A DNA stretch of 64,000 bases from Zelopaecilomyces penicillatus (GCA_005765155.1 VCCP01000006.1:570501-634500); one strand, 5' to 3'; shown: positions 9,982 to 20,280, numbered from the stretch's first letter. Numbers and translations are program-made. The notes: generated by a model not told the origin, from the sequence alone.

Positions 9982-11533
9982 ATGTCAACCCTTGAGGAGC
10001 TCGATGACCTCGATCGCCAGGGCAATGACGACAGGAAAGATACCAAGAATAGAAATGCGGATGGAGATGCGGATATGAAGGAGGCAGATGAAGAGAATTC
10101 TGATATTCTTGACGACGAGATCCTCAGCCTCAGCACTCTGGACATTCAAACACGAAAGCGACTACTGGAGAACGATTCCAGAATCATGAGAAGTGAGCTC
10201 TCACGGTTAACACACGAGAAGGCTGCGATGGGTGAGAAAATTAAGGAGAATGTGGACAAGATTGCCAATAATAAGCAAGTGAAAGGGTGACCCAATTTAC
10301 TCAGCTCTGTTTCTAACCATAATCTTCTAGACAACTTCCTTACCTTGTTGGCAATGTAGTCGAGCTGCTAGATCTGGATCCGACAGCGGAATCATCTGAA
10401 GAGGGGGCTAATATCGATCTCGATGCCACGCGAGTGGGACGGTCAGCTGTAATCAAGACTTCGACACGACAGACCATCTTCCTGCCACTGATTGGCCTCG
10501 TCGACTCCGACAACCTCAAGCCTGGCGACCTTATTGGAGTAAACAAGGACTCCTACCTTGTTCTCGACACCCTACCAGCCGAATATGATAGCCGTGTAAA
10601 AGCTATGGAAGTTGACGAAAAGCCGACAGAACAGTACACCGACGTAGGTGGCTTAGACAAACAGATTGAGGAACTAGTTGAGGCGATTGTTTGGCCAATG
10701 AAGGAGGCCGAGCGATTCAAGAAAATTGGTATCAAGGCGCCAAAAGGTAGAAGCCCTGTGATGCAACGGCATGTCTAGATCGTGGAACTAACCTGACATC
10801 TGAAAATAGGTGCTCTGATGTATGGCCCCCCTGGTACAGGAAAGACGCTCATGGCGAGAGCCTGTGCGGCACAGACGGAAGCGACGTTTTTGAAGCTTGC
10901 TGGACCCCAGCTGGTGCAAATGTTCATCGGTGATGGTGCCAAGCTCGTCAGGGACTGCTTTGCCTTGGCGAAGGAGAAGGCGCCTGCGATTATCTTCATT
11001 GATGAACTGGACGCTGTCGGAACCAAGCGATTCGACAGCGAGAAGAGTGGTGACCGTGAAGTTCAACGAACCATGTTGGAGCTTCTAAACCAGCTTGATG
11101 GCTTCGCATCCGACGATCGAATCAAAGTTTTGGCCGCTACGAATCGTGTCGACGTTCTCGACCCCGCTCTGCTACGATCAGGCCGTCTGGATAGAAAAAT
11201 CGAGTTCCCATTGCCCAACGAGGAAGCACGAGCTCAAATTCTCAAGATCCATTCTCGTAAAATGAAGGTCAACCCAGGAGTCAATTGGGGCGAGTTGGCA
11301 CGAAGCACAGACGAATTTGGCGGTGCCATGTTGAAGGCCGTGTGCGTGGAGGCCGGAATGATTGCTCTGCGATCAGGGAAGAACGAAATCGGGCATGAGC
11401 ATTACGTAGACGCCATCGCTGAAGTGCAGGCCAAGAAGAAGGATGTAAGTGCACTACCAAACTGGACGAGGGTGTTGACAAGAGGAGCTCCGCTAACACG
11501 CTTTACTTATAGACTGTCAACTTTTACGCGTAA
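9982..11533 (+). CDS. RPT5: 26S proteasome regulatory ATPase Rpt5
   Basis: AAA ATPase of the 19S base ring, which unfolds substrates and opens the 20S gate. Four exons, 9982-10274, 10331-10746, 10810-11444 and 11513-11533, give 454 residues. The N-terminal part has an acidic segment and a coiled coil (RLLENDSRIMRSELSRL), then an OB region. The ATPase domain shows Walker A GPPGTGKT at the start of exon 3, Walker B IIFIDELDAVG, the sensor ATNR, and arginine fingers in LLRSGRLDRK. The 21-nt last exon encodes TVNFYA, ending in the HbYX-type tail (Phe-Tyr-Ala) by which Rpt5 docks into the alpha-ring pockets. Intron 1 (10275-10330) begins with GCAAGT, a GC-AG intron with otherwise consensus donor; no GT donor keeps frame. 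Intron 3 lacks an in-frame stop, so its retention would extend the protein by 99 residues and remove the tail. Confidence 0.96.
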
Positions 11534-12316
11534 TCTGTATCTTAGCTTGGCCGAGGATGTTGGAGTAGGCGTTTCCCCATTCAGAACTCTTGGCGTACGA
11601 CGACAAAGGCTTGGTGATGGCATAGAGAGGTCGACCTTTGGGAATGGATGTAACATTATTCAAAAGGTGTGCCAGCTTTTTATATTAGACATGAATGGCA
11701 CGTTTTCGCATATCGAGGAAGCTGCCTTGATGACTGATGAATGAACAAGCCAAGACGATGAATCACCCTCATTGTGTGCTCAAGAAAGATTGACATGTTG
11801 AGTAATCGTTTCCCACGGAGATGGAGCATGCGTCTGGCTATATTGCTTGAAATATTTCCAAGTACCTGTCCACTGTGACCAAGTAGGTTCTTCCGATGAT
11901 GCCATATGGTTAAGTATAACATGAAATTCCAATCAAGGTTCAGTTTTGCCCCCTACGCTGGGAATGTCTCTGCTCAATGGCACTACACGACAGGCTGGCA
12001 ATAGATCGCTCAATCAAACGCAACTGTCCTTTTGTAATGGGGGAAACGGGTGATTTTGTGCTCATAGCACTGTTGTATTCTCACCCGCGAAGAGCCTGGA
12101 GATCACATCACGATAAACGATTCACCGTGGCTTTTCATACGACCAGCTGAATGAGAACATCTTGAGTAGATTACATAACTATCAACCATCGAAACACAGT
12201 GTACAGACACCTTCTGCCACAGCCATTACCGACATAGCATCAGTTTACACGTCCATAACCATCCTGGTCGCACATGTGCCCATCTGCTCATCCACTCTCA
12301 AGTAGCATTGAAAACC
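11534..12316. other. Convergent 3' intergenic region
   Basis: Between the RPT5 stop and the stop of the NmrA-like gene. The RPT5 frame with intron 3 retained runs on to 11744. Otherwise no coding signal seen; it should hold both 3' UTRs. Confidence 0.4.
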
Positions 12317-13562
12317 CTAATGATGGTTTCTTTTAGCCTTCTTATTTGGCTGAAATTCCTCAGCATACATCTTGAAGAAGCTGTCAGGCTGTGTGGGATT
12401 TTCCTTGGTAACATCATGGAAGGCTGACGTCGAGATATAGTTCGCCTTGCCTTCGCGCACTAGACTGTAGTACTCGAGAATGTACTCCTTTTCAGAATCA
12501 TCGCTATCCGACTGCGACTTGAGAATTTTCTTTGCTTCAGATCTAACTCAACACCAGACTGGTTATCACATCTGCCGAGTATAACTGATGGGCATACAAA
12601 CGCTGTTTTACTCACCTTGAAACATTCTCAAAGGTCATTTCGATACCTAGAGCTTCACTTGCGGAGCTCGCGAGCTCTTTTCCGGCAACGAGCATGGGTC
12701 CTGGTGTACTATGTAAGTTCCCGGAAACTTTGAATAACATGAGAAATCGTACCAGTGACGACCATCAATTGGCCTCTGTGCTTGTCATCAAAGCCGTGGG
12801 GCCCCTTGCCAGTGAGGACATGGGCAGCAAGGTTTGCCACATCCTGAAATGAGTTCAGTCACAGACGTATTCCTAGAGTCTGATAGAACAGATTGGAGAG
12901 TCAACATACCCCAAGAGCTACAGGAGCAAATTTGTGGTTCTCCCCGATAGGGAGAGGCAGGATGCCTTCGGACCGCGCTTGAGGCGAGTACACAAGCAAA
13001 TTCTCTGCGTAAAAGCCGGCACTTACATTGATACGTCAGATTTGATGGAGTGCCCGCTAGTTGAGTAAAAGGCCAAACGCGACAACACATACCGAATGAC
13101 AACAGGCGAGTGTCCAGTCTCAGTCGAGCTGTCTCCCTTGGACGCCAGTACCAAAGTTTCAAGATCTAGAAACTCCCTAAGCCGCGGCTGCCTCTTAGGA
13201 TCGGCATAATCACAGCCGACAGAGCTAAAGAAGCACACATTAGGTATCCCAGCCCGCTTCGTAGCGTTGATGAGCTCCTCGGTAATGTCAAACTTGTCCT
13301 TGTGTGTCGGGGGCACCAGACAGATGGTGTCACAATGGGTGTCCTTGAGGGTCTTGATCATGGCGCTCTCCCGGCCGGGCGCATGAGGTACGATCTTGAC
13401 GCCGAGAGATTTGGCCTCCTTGGCCCTTGCGGATTGCGGGTGGAGCGTCAGGCCGACGACTGAGTTTACCTTTTTGGAGAAGTCGGGAGAAGATAGGAGG
13501 AGCTCGACGACGGCGAAGCCGGTCTGGCCATCGACGGCAGTGATGCAAATGTTACGTGGCAT
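12317..13562 (-). CDS. NmrA-like NAD(P)-binding Rossmann protein
   Basis: Atypical short-chain dehydrogenase of the NmrA/HSCARG class, members of which act as NAD(P)H sensors or quinone/isoflavone-type reductases. The substrate here is unknown. Five exons on the minus strand, 13562-13093, 13021-12910, 12843-12753, 12700-12616 and 12542-12317, give 327 residues, and all splice sites are GT-AG. The N-terminus MPRNICITAVDGQTGFAVVE is a Rossmann beta-alpha-beta with the NmrA-type glycine pattern. CDTICLVPPTHKDKF and NVCFFSSVGCDY follow as strands 4 and 5. The middle exons encode RAGFYAENLLVYSPQ and LPIGENHKFAPVALGDVANL, the substrate-side NmrA segment. The C-terminal exon is polar and ends in a Lys-rich PNKKAKRNHH. 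It lies convergent to RPT5. Confidence 0.85.
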
Positions 13563-14929
13563 TTTCTTGTTTTAAAAACAAGCTTGTACTAAGTTATTTG
13601 AGTATGGCTCTTGGATTTTGTAGTAGTAAGTGCTAAGAAGGGGTATGTCGCCTTTGGAATTGAAAATTACATGACAATAACGCAGGTCCAAGGGGAAAGG
13701 CGAGGGGAGGGGGGTGGCTACCCCTACTTAAAGATAAAGAGAATAAACGCCTGTCCTCGATTTCTCTCATTTCTACGCTCATCGTACACAATACTAGGAC
13801 CTGCGTCAACTGCCGGTTTCGACAAATCTCCATTACCAGTAATGCCGTCATGAATACCATCTTGTGCATGTTGCATTCCCCAAGCCTCAGTGGCTTTATC
13901 TGAGGTACGTGTTGTCTGTCATTAATGAGAGAGAAGAAAACCAAAAAAAAAAAAACCGATGATGTCAAGACTCGGCTAGGCATTGGAAGTTACCTAGATT
14001 GGATGATGACTGCTACAGGGAAATGTAGACGTCAAGCGGTGGCACATTGACAACAGCAGTGGGAAGGGAAGAAAAGAAAAGGGTGAGAAGGGGCCCTAAC
14101 TGTAGATCGCACGATCTACTCTCTTTCTGGTTTTGAGGTCATAGATTCGACTGCGAGCTTGGCGGCTGAACAAAGTAGTCTCGTATCCTAAATCGGATAA
14201 TTAACATGCGATACCTGAATCCGTTTGCGCACGGTGTTATGGTAGAGAGTAGCTTTTATTATATTAATAGATGCTCTCGGATTGCGTCACGCCGCATGGA
14301 GTACATGAAGTACGTCCCATCTTCAATACAGCTTCGGGATATTTACTCCGTTACGCAAGCTTTATTGTAAGCAAGATTGAATAACGTTTTTGGGTATAAC
14401 ACGCCAAGAAATTAGTCACTATGCCTAAACATTAGTATTATGAAAACGTACAAAGGATAAGAGTACTACCAGGGCATATGGACGAGGGGGAGAAATTAAA
14501 ATTGTTCTAATTATCTATAAGATCTTTAGGAGTTGTTTGGAAACACAGTCAGGCCCCTAGAATATAGATTTGCTTTGTATATGTTTAAAAGACGAGCCAC
14601 TATAAGAAATAAGCGTTTTCATATTACTGATGGAACGGACCCATGCCATGCACACTAGAATATCATATCAATTGGTATGAATATTGGTGGTTCTGGGTAT
14701 GTTTGTTTGCTCTTTCTTGTGAAACTATGAGATGGAACTCGGCAAAGGAACGTGTACAAGCCAAGTGTGTTTCATCATTGAAAAGAAAAACTATATGGAA
14801 ACCTTCAACCGTACGATTTGGGCGGGTCACCGAGATAGCATCACAAAGTGGTCTTTATCAATTCATAAAAGTATTCAATTTCACACTCGAATAATCGTTA
14901 CATGATAATTATGTTCCTCATTCATAACC
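13563..14929. other. Gene-poor AT-rich stretch at the edge of the accessory island
   Basis: The first part is the promoter side of the NmrA-like gene. An A13 run lies near 13943. From about 14200 the base composition turns clearly AT-rich. No gene recognised; the 83-codon frame at 14643-14894 shows no family features. Confidence 0.4.
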
Positions 14930-15075
14930 CTCAGTTCATTACTTTATACTTTATTTGCGAGCTTCAATATGCCAGGATTAAATTGTCAATATATAGAAAA
15001 TTATAATTTAAATGACTCTATAGATAATTTAGAATTAAAAAACTTATTTGGATTTTTTATTGTAATCTTAGAGTC
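14930..15075 (+). pseudogene. Relic of mitochondrial-plasmid type DNA polymerase B, piece A
   Basis: A very AT-rich segment whose frame reads LFASFNMPGLN, then NLELKNLFGFFIVI. This resembles the region just after the SLYP motif A of protein-primed family-B DNA polymerases (DNA_pol_B_2) of fungal mitochondrial linear plasmids. It stops abruptly at 15075, where GC-balanced sequence begins in mid-frame. The next polymerase residues resume at 19631 in the same frame. This is a nuclear relic, not a functional gene. Confidence 0.72.
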
Positions 15076-16010
15076 GCTGCTTCCGCCTCCAGAAATAGCA
15101 GCACCTGATCAGGGAAAGCGCCCTCACCGCTTTAAGCACCGCCCCTGTCTCTGGTCCGCTTTACAGAGTACACGCTACAATATTCTCTAGGCTGCCACCT
15201 TTTCCTCGCCAGCCTTCGCAAGCTGATTTGTGGCCCGAGCTGATGTACTATAACCAGCATGCCTTGCAGCCGAACATATGCGGCCAGCAACCTTGAGGCA
15301 AAGCAAACTTGACGAAAGGAACCCTTGACTTCAAGGCTTGGATACAACATCAGTAGATAGAATACTGCATAACTGCTCAAAGGCGGATGGGACAATCTAT
15401 AGATAAACGAACGAATAGATAAGCTGTGATGGGTTACTAGACACTCTTAGAAAGGATGTACTGGTAGCTACTTTAGCGAGGGTCGTTTCCGCGCGTTCGT
15501 GGATGCTTGAGGCGCTACAGATGCTCTGATATAGTTAGGTGTGCGCTGGAGATACTATCAGTGGAACAGGGCTGCACATGCAATACAGGTTGCGAAGGTG
15601 TTCTGAGGCATAATTGCTGCACAGTGATTACGATGTTATTTTTGCTGGGTGACAATTTAATAATGCCACCAAGGGACTTCACCTGCTCGGTCTGTTTCAT
15701 GGTGCGTACGGCTAGATATCCGAATCACCCTTCTTACCTTCTTACTGTCTGGCATTGTGCATTAAATGAAAACATGCGAATATCACAAATACCCAATGTC
15801 ATGCACTATAACACTGAAGGATCAAGTCTGTCACCTAGTTGCATTTATAGCATCTGTAATATACGTAGATAGCCGATACATTACGTGGAACTCATGCATG
15901 CAAGTCAGCCAACATCCTAACACACGAGCTGAGGCGGTGCTCGCCATCTTTGCGCACACCATGATCATCATAACTCTTAAATTTCTGTTTCCATTAGTTC
16001 TACTTGAACC
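15076..16010. other. Left part of the insertion, no supported gene
   Basis: Upstream of the 792-residue frame. Short open frames at 15132-15395 and 15507-15872 have no features I recognise. It presumably includes the promoter of the 16011 gene; an AT-rich stretch precedes the start. Confidence 0.35.
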
Positions 16011-18389
16011 ATGTCAGCGATACAAGGCCAATGGACTGTAGATGCCTCATCCAGCCAATTCTTCGATGTCTGTAGACGATTCTTTGAGACAGCTTACAGC
16101 GATAGAGTCCAACCTCAAGCACTCACAGTCTGTGAACTATTTGGGGCTACATTGGCTATCAGTAGCCAAACACTGCGAAAAGTTCGTTCGACAATGTTAC
16201 CTACCCCAAAGCCGACAGTAATCAATGCGCTTAATGTGTCAATAGGGCTGTCACCACTGGACTCGACGGTGGCCCTTGGAATGCAGGAATCTGGCAAACG
16301 TTTCCTTGGCTTGGCAGCGGCGCTCGTGACTACTATCGGCACCGCCCGTGGCGCAGAGGCTATTCATGTCATGATGAAGAACTTGAAGGGCAATAGCAGT
16401 CACAAACTCATGATCCCCGGTGTACAGCATGTCGAGGATATTCTGACGAGCCTTTCTAGCCGCTCATTCTCATGCGGGTTTCACGATATCGTTGCTACGT
16501 GGGAGCTAATTCTTCGGCAAGAAATATTGCTCAAGCTTGTTCCGGTATCTGATGCCGATCCCCAGCTTGCAGATACGCCCGCGGTGCGCGAAGCGAAACA
16601 GCGGCTCTTGAAGACTATGCCAACACCGAACACAATTGCAATGCTAGTCGAGTCATTTCGGGAACTTGAGCGCATCGGATCGACCAATATCGGGTTAACG
16701 ATAGAGACAAGCGAAAGTGCTGCATGGATTTTAGCATTCGCGCAGTGGTGCCTTGACATCCCGCCATCCCTATTTCTTGATGAAGTGGAAATATTGCAGG
16801 CGCCTAAATCCCGCATCAAGATCGTCATCCTTTCAAAATCGCCAAAGAATCCAATGAAAGTAATTGTTTATCACCAGCTGAATTCCATCACTTCTCTCCT
16901 CGAGCCAGGAACTCAGAACACAACGCACGGGTTAATAAGTATTGATGCGTTTTACAAGTGGCTGCTTCCCGAAATGGGATTCAATACCGATTTTAGTCGT
17001 CGAATGCTAAGCCAAGTACTGCAATATGCCATTCCGCAGTTATTCTTCAAGCTATCGGCTGGCCGCTTCGGCAGATTAGGGAGCAATACACACGTTGAGA
17101 ACTTCATATCCAACGATGCATTATCCGCCTTTCGAACTGTGCTGATACCGGATATTAATACGATCGAGGATATCTGTACAGCAATAATAGGAAGACCAAT
17201 ACAAAAGTTCAAGATGTTGAGAGAGGGCGAACTTCTCGTGGACACCCCTTTGCTCGAGAGGCAACTGGGCCATCTTCGACAGAGCTGTAACTGTCAGAAC
17301 TGTACACTTGAAACTGGATATGATGGCAGTTGCCAGCCTGAGGATAAAAACTGCATGCGTTACAATTTCATGAGAGACATTGCTACGATAATAATGGATG
17401 TCTTTGCTTTGGCCCTATTTGAGACACGAGAATCGCTTCTGGTACGCCCTACCCATAGTCAGCATGGCGACGATTTGATGAGAGAAGCTATCTGCGAACT
17501 GCTATTCTCCGGCTCAGATGGATTCTATTCCGATTCTGACGTCATGGATTGGGCGCGGCGCATGATAGGGCACGATTTCGACAACATTATTGATAGTGAG
17601 ACCCAAGGCTTGTTGATATCCTCTGCTAGGGGTCAAACTGTATATCCGGCTCTATTGGATTCATTTCACTTCGAACGAATTGGCTATATACGCTTGGTTT
17701 GTATAAAAGGCGTTCTCAATCATGAGGGGCGCGTATATAACTACATGTATTCAGACCTGCAGCCAGAGCACATCCCCGAAGATCCACATGCTCGCCCCAT
17801 GGACATTAGCAATGATGGCGGCAGTGATCCTGAGATTGCCGGACTAGAGCAGAGGTTAAAAGATCCTCACATATCAGAAGAAGAACGAAATAAGATGATT
17901 CTCGCAGCTTGGGAGGCTCATCTACAGAAGAAGAACGATAATCCTGTCGGCATCTTGCAGCCGAGCAATTTATATGATACCGCAGAAGTTTCCTGGTCTA
18001 TCGTCGCAAATGAGAATCATTCCATCAATGCAAGATTGCTGTTTCGATCTAATGACGATGGTTTGATGGAATTTGCAAGCCCCGTATCAAGCTTGAACAA
18101 TCTACCAGACTCGTTAATATACGAGGGCTGTGCACACAACAGTCAATCTATCCTACCGAGACATGATCGTCATACGCAACCCAAATTTCCTTGGTACAAC
18201 CAGCAGGAAACACTTCAATACATATCAGACGATACAACCGTTCGGATAGTGCATGCAGATGGATCCGCTCCACTCCGATTCTTTGCATTGGCCGACTGTT
18301 TTCAAGGAGCGCTGTTCAGACGGCGTAGCTGCCTGTCATGTTGCCTAGATGGATGCCGACAGAACAGCTTGCAGAATCTCATTCTTTAA
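16011..18389 (+). CDS. Uncharacterised 792-residue fungal protein
   Basis: One uninterrupted frame of 792 residues, notable in a window where most genes have introns. The start MSAIQGQWTVDASSSQFFDV is preceded by CACC-poor context (tgaaccATG). I do not recognise a catalytic domain. Visible features are an N-terminal helical half (residues 1-300) with FGATLAISSQTLRKV, a mid-protein Cys cluster with CNCQNC followed within 25 residues by two more Cys (possible metal site), a segment RGQTVYPALLDSF then YIRLVCIKGVLNHEGRVYNY, an acidic linker with DPHISEEERNKMILAAWEAH, and a Cys-rich end (RRSCLSCCLDGC). Several large uncharacterised proteins of Hypocreales share, as far as I recall, the 'QTVYPALL...G.L...GRVY' arrangement. 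It sits alone inside the 4.55-kb insertion. It could be element-encoded or passenger DNA. Confidence 0.7.
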   Translation: MSAIQGQWTVDASSSQFFDVCRRFFETAYSDRVQPQALTVCELFGATLAISSQTLRKVRSTMLPTPKPTVINALNVSIGLSPLDSTVALGMQESGKRFLGLAAALVTTIGTARGAEAIHVMMKNLKGNSSHKLMIPGVQHVEDILTSLSSRSFSCGFHDIVATWELILRQEILLKLVPVSDADPQLADTPAVREAKQRLLKTMPTPNTIAMLVESFRELERIGSTNIGLTIETSESAAWILAFAQWCLDIPPSLFLDEVEILQAPKSRIKIVILSKSPKNPMKVIVYHQLNSITSLLEPGTQNTTHGLISIDAFYKWLLPEMGFNTDFSRRMLSQVLQYAIPQLFFKLSAGRFGRLGSNTHVENFISNDALSAFRTVLIPDINTIEDICTAIIGRPIQKFKMLREGELLVDTPLLERQLGHLRQSCNCQNCTLETGYDGSCQPEDKNCMRYNFMRDIATIIMDVFALALFETRESLLVRPTHSQHGDDLMREAICELLFSGSDGFYSDSDVMDWARRMIGHDFDNIIDSETQGLLISSARGQTVYPALLDSFHFERIGYIRLVCIKGVLNHEGRVYNYMYSDLQPEHIPEDPHARPMDISNDGGSDPEIAGLEQRLKDPHISEEERNKMILAAWEAHLQKKNDNPVGILQPSNLYDTAEVSWSIVANENHSINARLLFRSNDDGLMEFASPVSSLNNLPDSLIYEGCAHNSQSILPRHDRHTQPKFPWYNQQETLQYISDDTTVRIVHADGSAPLRFFALADCFQGALFRRRSCLSCCLDGCRQNSLQNLIL

Positions 18390-18631
18390 AAAGTATAAGC
18401 ATTGATATAAAAGACTACCTGCAATACACACGAGTCCTGTTTCTTATATATCTGACATTACAAGTGATTGAGGTCCAATGCGTTTTAAAATGATACGTAG
18501 TTCAACAGATCCGTTTTCCCGCTCTGTTCTGGTCCCAGATATAAATGTAGAGATTAGCGAAGCAGGCCTCATGTCGACTTCCCTGGGTTTTGATATCTAT
18601 TGCAATGATAAAGATATTCAATGACGCCTTT

Positions 18632-18862
18632 TTAATCAGTGTAGTTGGTCACACTTACTGACCCAGACCAGACCAGACATCGCCGCTGCTCACCACGCTC
18701 CTCCAAGACGGCATATAGGTCTACCAAGCTCGCAATAGCAACCTTGGCTGGGTTATCCTCACCTTCATCCGTACTGACTGCCTTGACAAAGCCCACGCCG
18801 TCAGCACCCTGCACTAACTGCATACACTCCTCCTCCACAAACAGACACATCTTCGCCTTCAA
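18632..18862 (-). other. Possible coding fragment, 76 codons
   Basis: This minus-strand frame reads protein-like (KMCLFVEEECMQLVQ, then PAKVAIASLVDLYAVLEERG) and is preceded by a plausible splice acceptor, TTTGTAG, near 18868. No upstream exon or known family could be tied to it. It may be a remnant exon. Flanking 18390-18631 and 18863-19150 show nothing. Confidence 0.25.
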
Positions 18863-19150
18863 CCCTACAAATTTTGATCAGATGCAGCGTAGAGTTGGTT
18901 CAGGAATAGCCACCTAGGAAAACCAACCCCACCGCTAATCATTGTAACGAGCTACTTTAATGGTCTAGATATTGCATCAAGCTGCCAGACTAGTGCAAAT
19001 GCTCCCTTCCACACCATGGATGTTGAATATGCATGGTTGTCAACTTGGCCAATGCCACAGTTACTTATGTATTGTGGGAGAAATAAATGCAAAGCTTTAA
19101 TCTCTAGTTTTAATAGCCATCAGCTTCCCTTTCCAGATGTAGGGTCGACA

Positions 19151-19467
19151 CTAGCACACAAGGCAGTTGGGGTTACGGCGGAACGTGATGGTCTGACGAA
19201 TTGACCCGCTCGTCAATTCCTCCGACAGCCCATCAAAATCGATCTTGCCGAGAGCATTCGGCAATTCGATCCTTCCCCAGATAAGCGGAGGCACCGTGCG
19301 AACGGGTAGCTTGTCTGTTTATTTAGCGTAGTTATGCCGTGTTCAAATACAATTAGCACCACGTACTCACTGGCAAGTTTCAGGTGATACGACTCGGAGG
19401 AATTTGATGCTAGTGTAATTGTTGACGTTGAAGACGAGTGACGAAATGACGAGGGAGGAGCGCCCAA
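19151..19467 (-). pseudogene. Possible two-exon gene fragment
   Basis: Exons 19467-19371 and 19314-19151 join in phase across a GTGAGT...CAG intron and read KLPVRTVPPLIWGRIELPN, then FDGLSEELTSGSIRQTITF, ending at TAG. The 5' side has no ATG in this frame before a stop, so the N-terminus is missing or lies in another exon. No family recognised. The splice and protein-like texture are the only support. Confidence 0.28.
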
Positions 19468-19630
19468 GCACTGGAGCTAACCCCATAGGGGCGGTCATAC
19501 CAGCGCTTAGGAAGTACACAGTACCTCACTGGGCTTACCCACCCTCACTGCTTTTACTGCCTAAAACGGCATCGAAAACCGCCTAATTCGGAGGTATCAG
19601 CAGCGCCTCTTCGGTTTGGCAAGTAAAATT

Positions 19631-19754
19631 GAGTCTAGTTCTGAATATATAGGTTTATTACCTAAAAGAACTGAAAAAGGTCGTTTAATTTTTCCTAGTA
19701 GAGAATAATATGGATGATATTTTACAGCTGAATTGATTTTTACACAAAAGAAAG
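19631..19754 (+). pseudogene. Relic of mitochondrial-plasmid type DNA polymerase B, piece B
   Basis: The frame continues from piece A: EYIGLLPKRTEKGRLIFP, then a TAA, then YG-TGA-YFTAELIFTQKK. The motif LLPxR..GRLIFP...GWYFxAEL is characteristic of protein-primed polymerases of fungal mitochondrial plasmids. The TGA at 19715-19717 falls where the family has Trp, as expected if the sequence came from a mitochondrion using code 4. The TAA at 19706-19708 is a further lesion. Codons are almost all A/T-ending, unlike the neighbouring nuclear genes. Confidence 0.75.
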
Positions 19755-19943
19755 TGTAACGGGATTACAAGGTACAAGCTATATGTACCCAGAATAGCAC
19801 GTGACCCCTGGGTAATACTACCTCTCGGCTTGCTTTCGCCACCATGACGTGGACGAAGCAAGTAACAGTCTTTTACAATAACAATACCTGAATGCAATTA
19901 TCCTTATCCTGCCTGACTACTATGAATTGAGCCTGCTGTTACA
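19755..19943. mobile_element. Solo LTR of a retrotransposon, 189 bp
   Basis: This begins TGTAAC and ends GTTACA (perfect 6-bp terminal inverted repeat with TG...CA ends). It is flanked by GAAAG at 19750-19754 and 19944-19948, a 5-bp target duplication typical of LTR retrotransposons. Removing it with one GAAAG joins polymerase pieces B and C in frame across ...TQKK|GYKIKV.... No internal gag/pol sequence is present, so it is a solo LTR left by LTR-LTR recombination. Confidence 0.75.
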
Positions 19944-20280
19944 GAAAGGTTATAAAATAAAAGTAATTAAAGGTTATCAATTTAATTCTGTTGAAGGTGT
20001 TTTTAATAGTTTTGTTAATAAATTTACTGAGATGAAAGTTAATGCTCCTAATAAATCTCAAAGAAATGTAGCTAACTCAATATTGAATAGTCTAATAGGT
20101 AGATTCGGAATGGATTATTTAAAAGATATAACTAAAATATTAGATTCTAAAATCATGATTTAATATCTGTAACTAGGATTTTAACAAATTCTACTCAATT
20201 AGATGAGGATGTTTTTTTTTGATACATTTAAACCTGGTATAGATAAAGGAGTATATGAAATTTTTGGTGTTGATTATATT
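19944..20280 (+). pseudogene. Relic of mitochondrial-plasmid type DNA polymerase B, piece C
   Basis: This reads GYKIKVIKGYQFNSVEGVF, then NSILNSLIGRFGMDYLKDI, the second being polymerase motif B (NSxYG type, here NSLIG). After 20150 two frameshifts are needed: VTRILTNSTQLDEDVFF lies in another frame, and TFKPGIDKGVYEIFGVDYIK in a third, the latter shift at a T10 run near 20211-20220. Together with pieces A and B it forms one collinear stretch of a mitochondrial-plasmid polymerase. It ends at about 20280, where the cysteine-rich gene on the other strand begins. Confidence 0.75.

Larger units (their letters stand above)
15071..19635. mobile_element. 4.55-kb insertion splitting the polymerase relic
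   Basis: The polymerase frame stops at GAGTC (15071-15075) and resumes at GAGTC (19631-19635). Removing the sequence between with one copy of GAGTC restores the reading frame and near-normal residue spacing. That fits an insertion of 15076-19630 with a 5-bp target duplication. Near both ends lies an imperfect inverted match: CGCTGCT-N4-CCTCC at 15075-15090 and its reverse complement at 19590-19605, the latter about 25 bp inside the right end. The inserted DNA carries one long intronless frame (16011-18389). I recognise no transposase or LTR. It may be an unknown mobile element or ordinary DNA moved by repair. Confidence 0.45.

Noticed and set aside
14148..14175. ATAGATTCGACTGCGAGC resembling a tRNA T-arm
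   Set aside because: No matching acceptor stem or A-box at the right distance; no tRNA could be folded from it.
15062..19625. GTAA as alternative target duplication for the 4.55-kb insertion
   Set aside because: Joining at GTAA breaks the polymerase frame, whereas joining at GAGTC keeps it.
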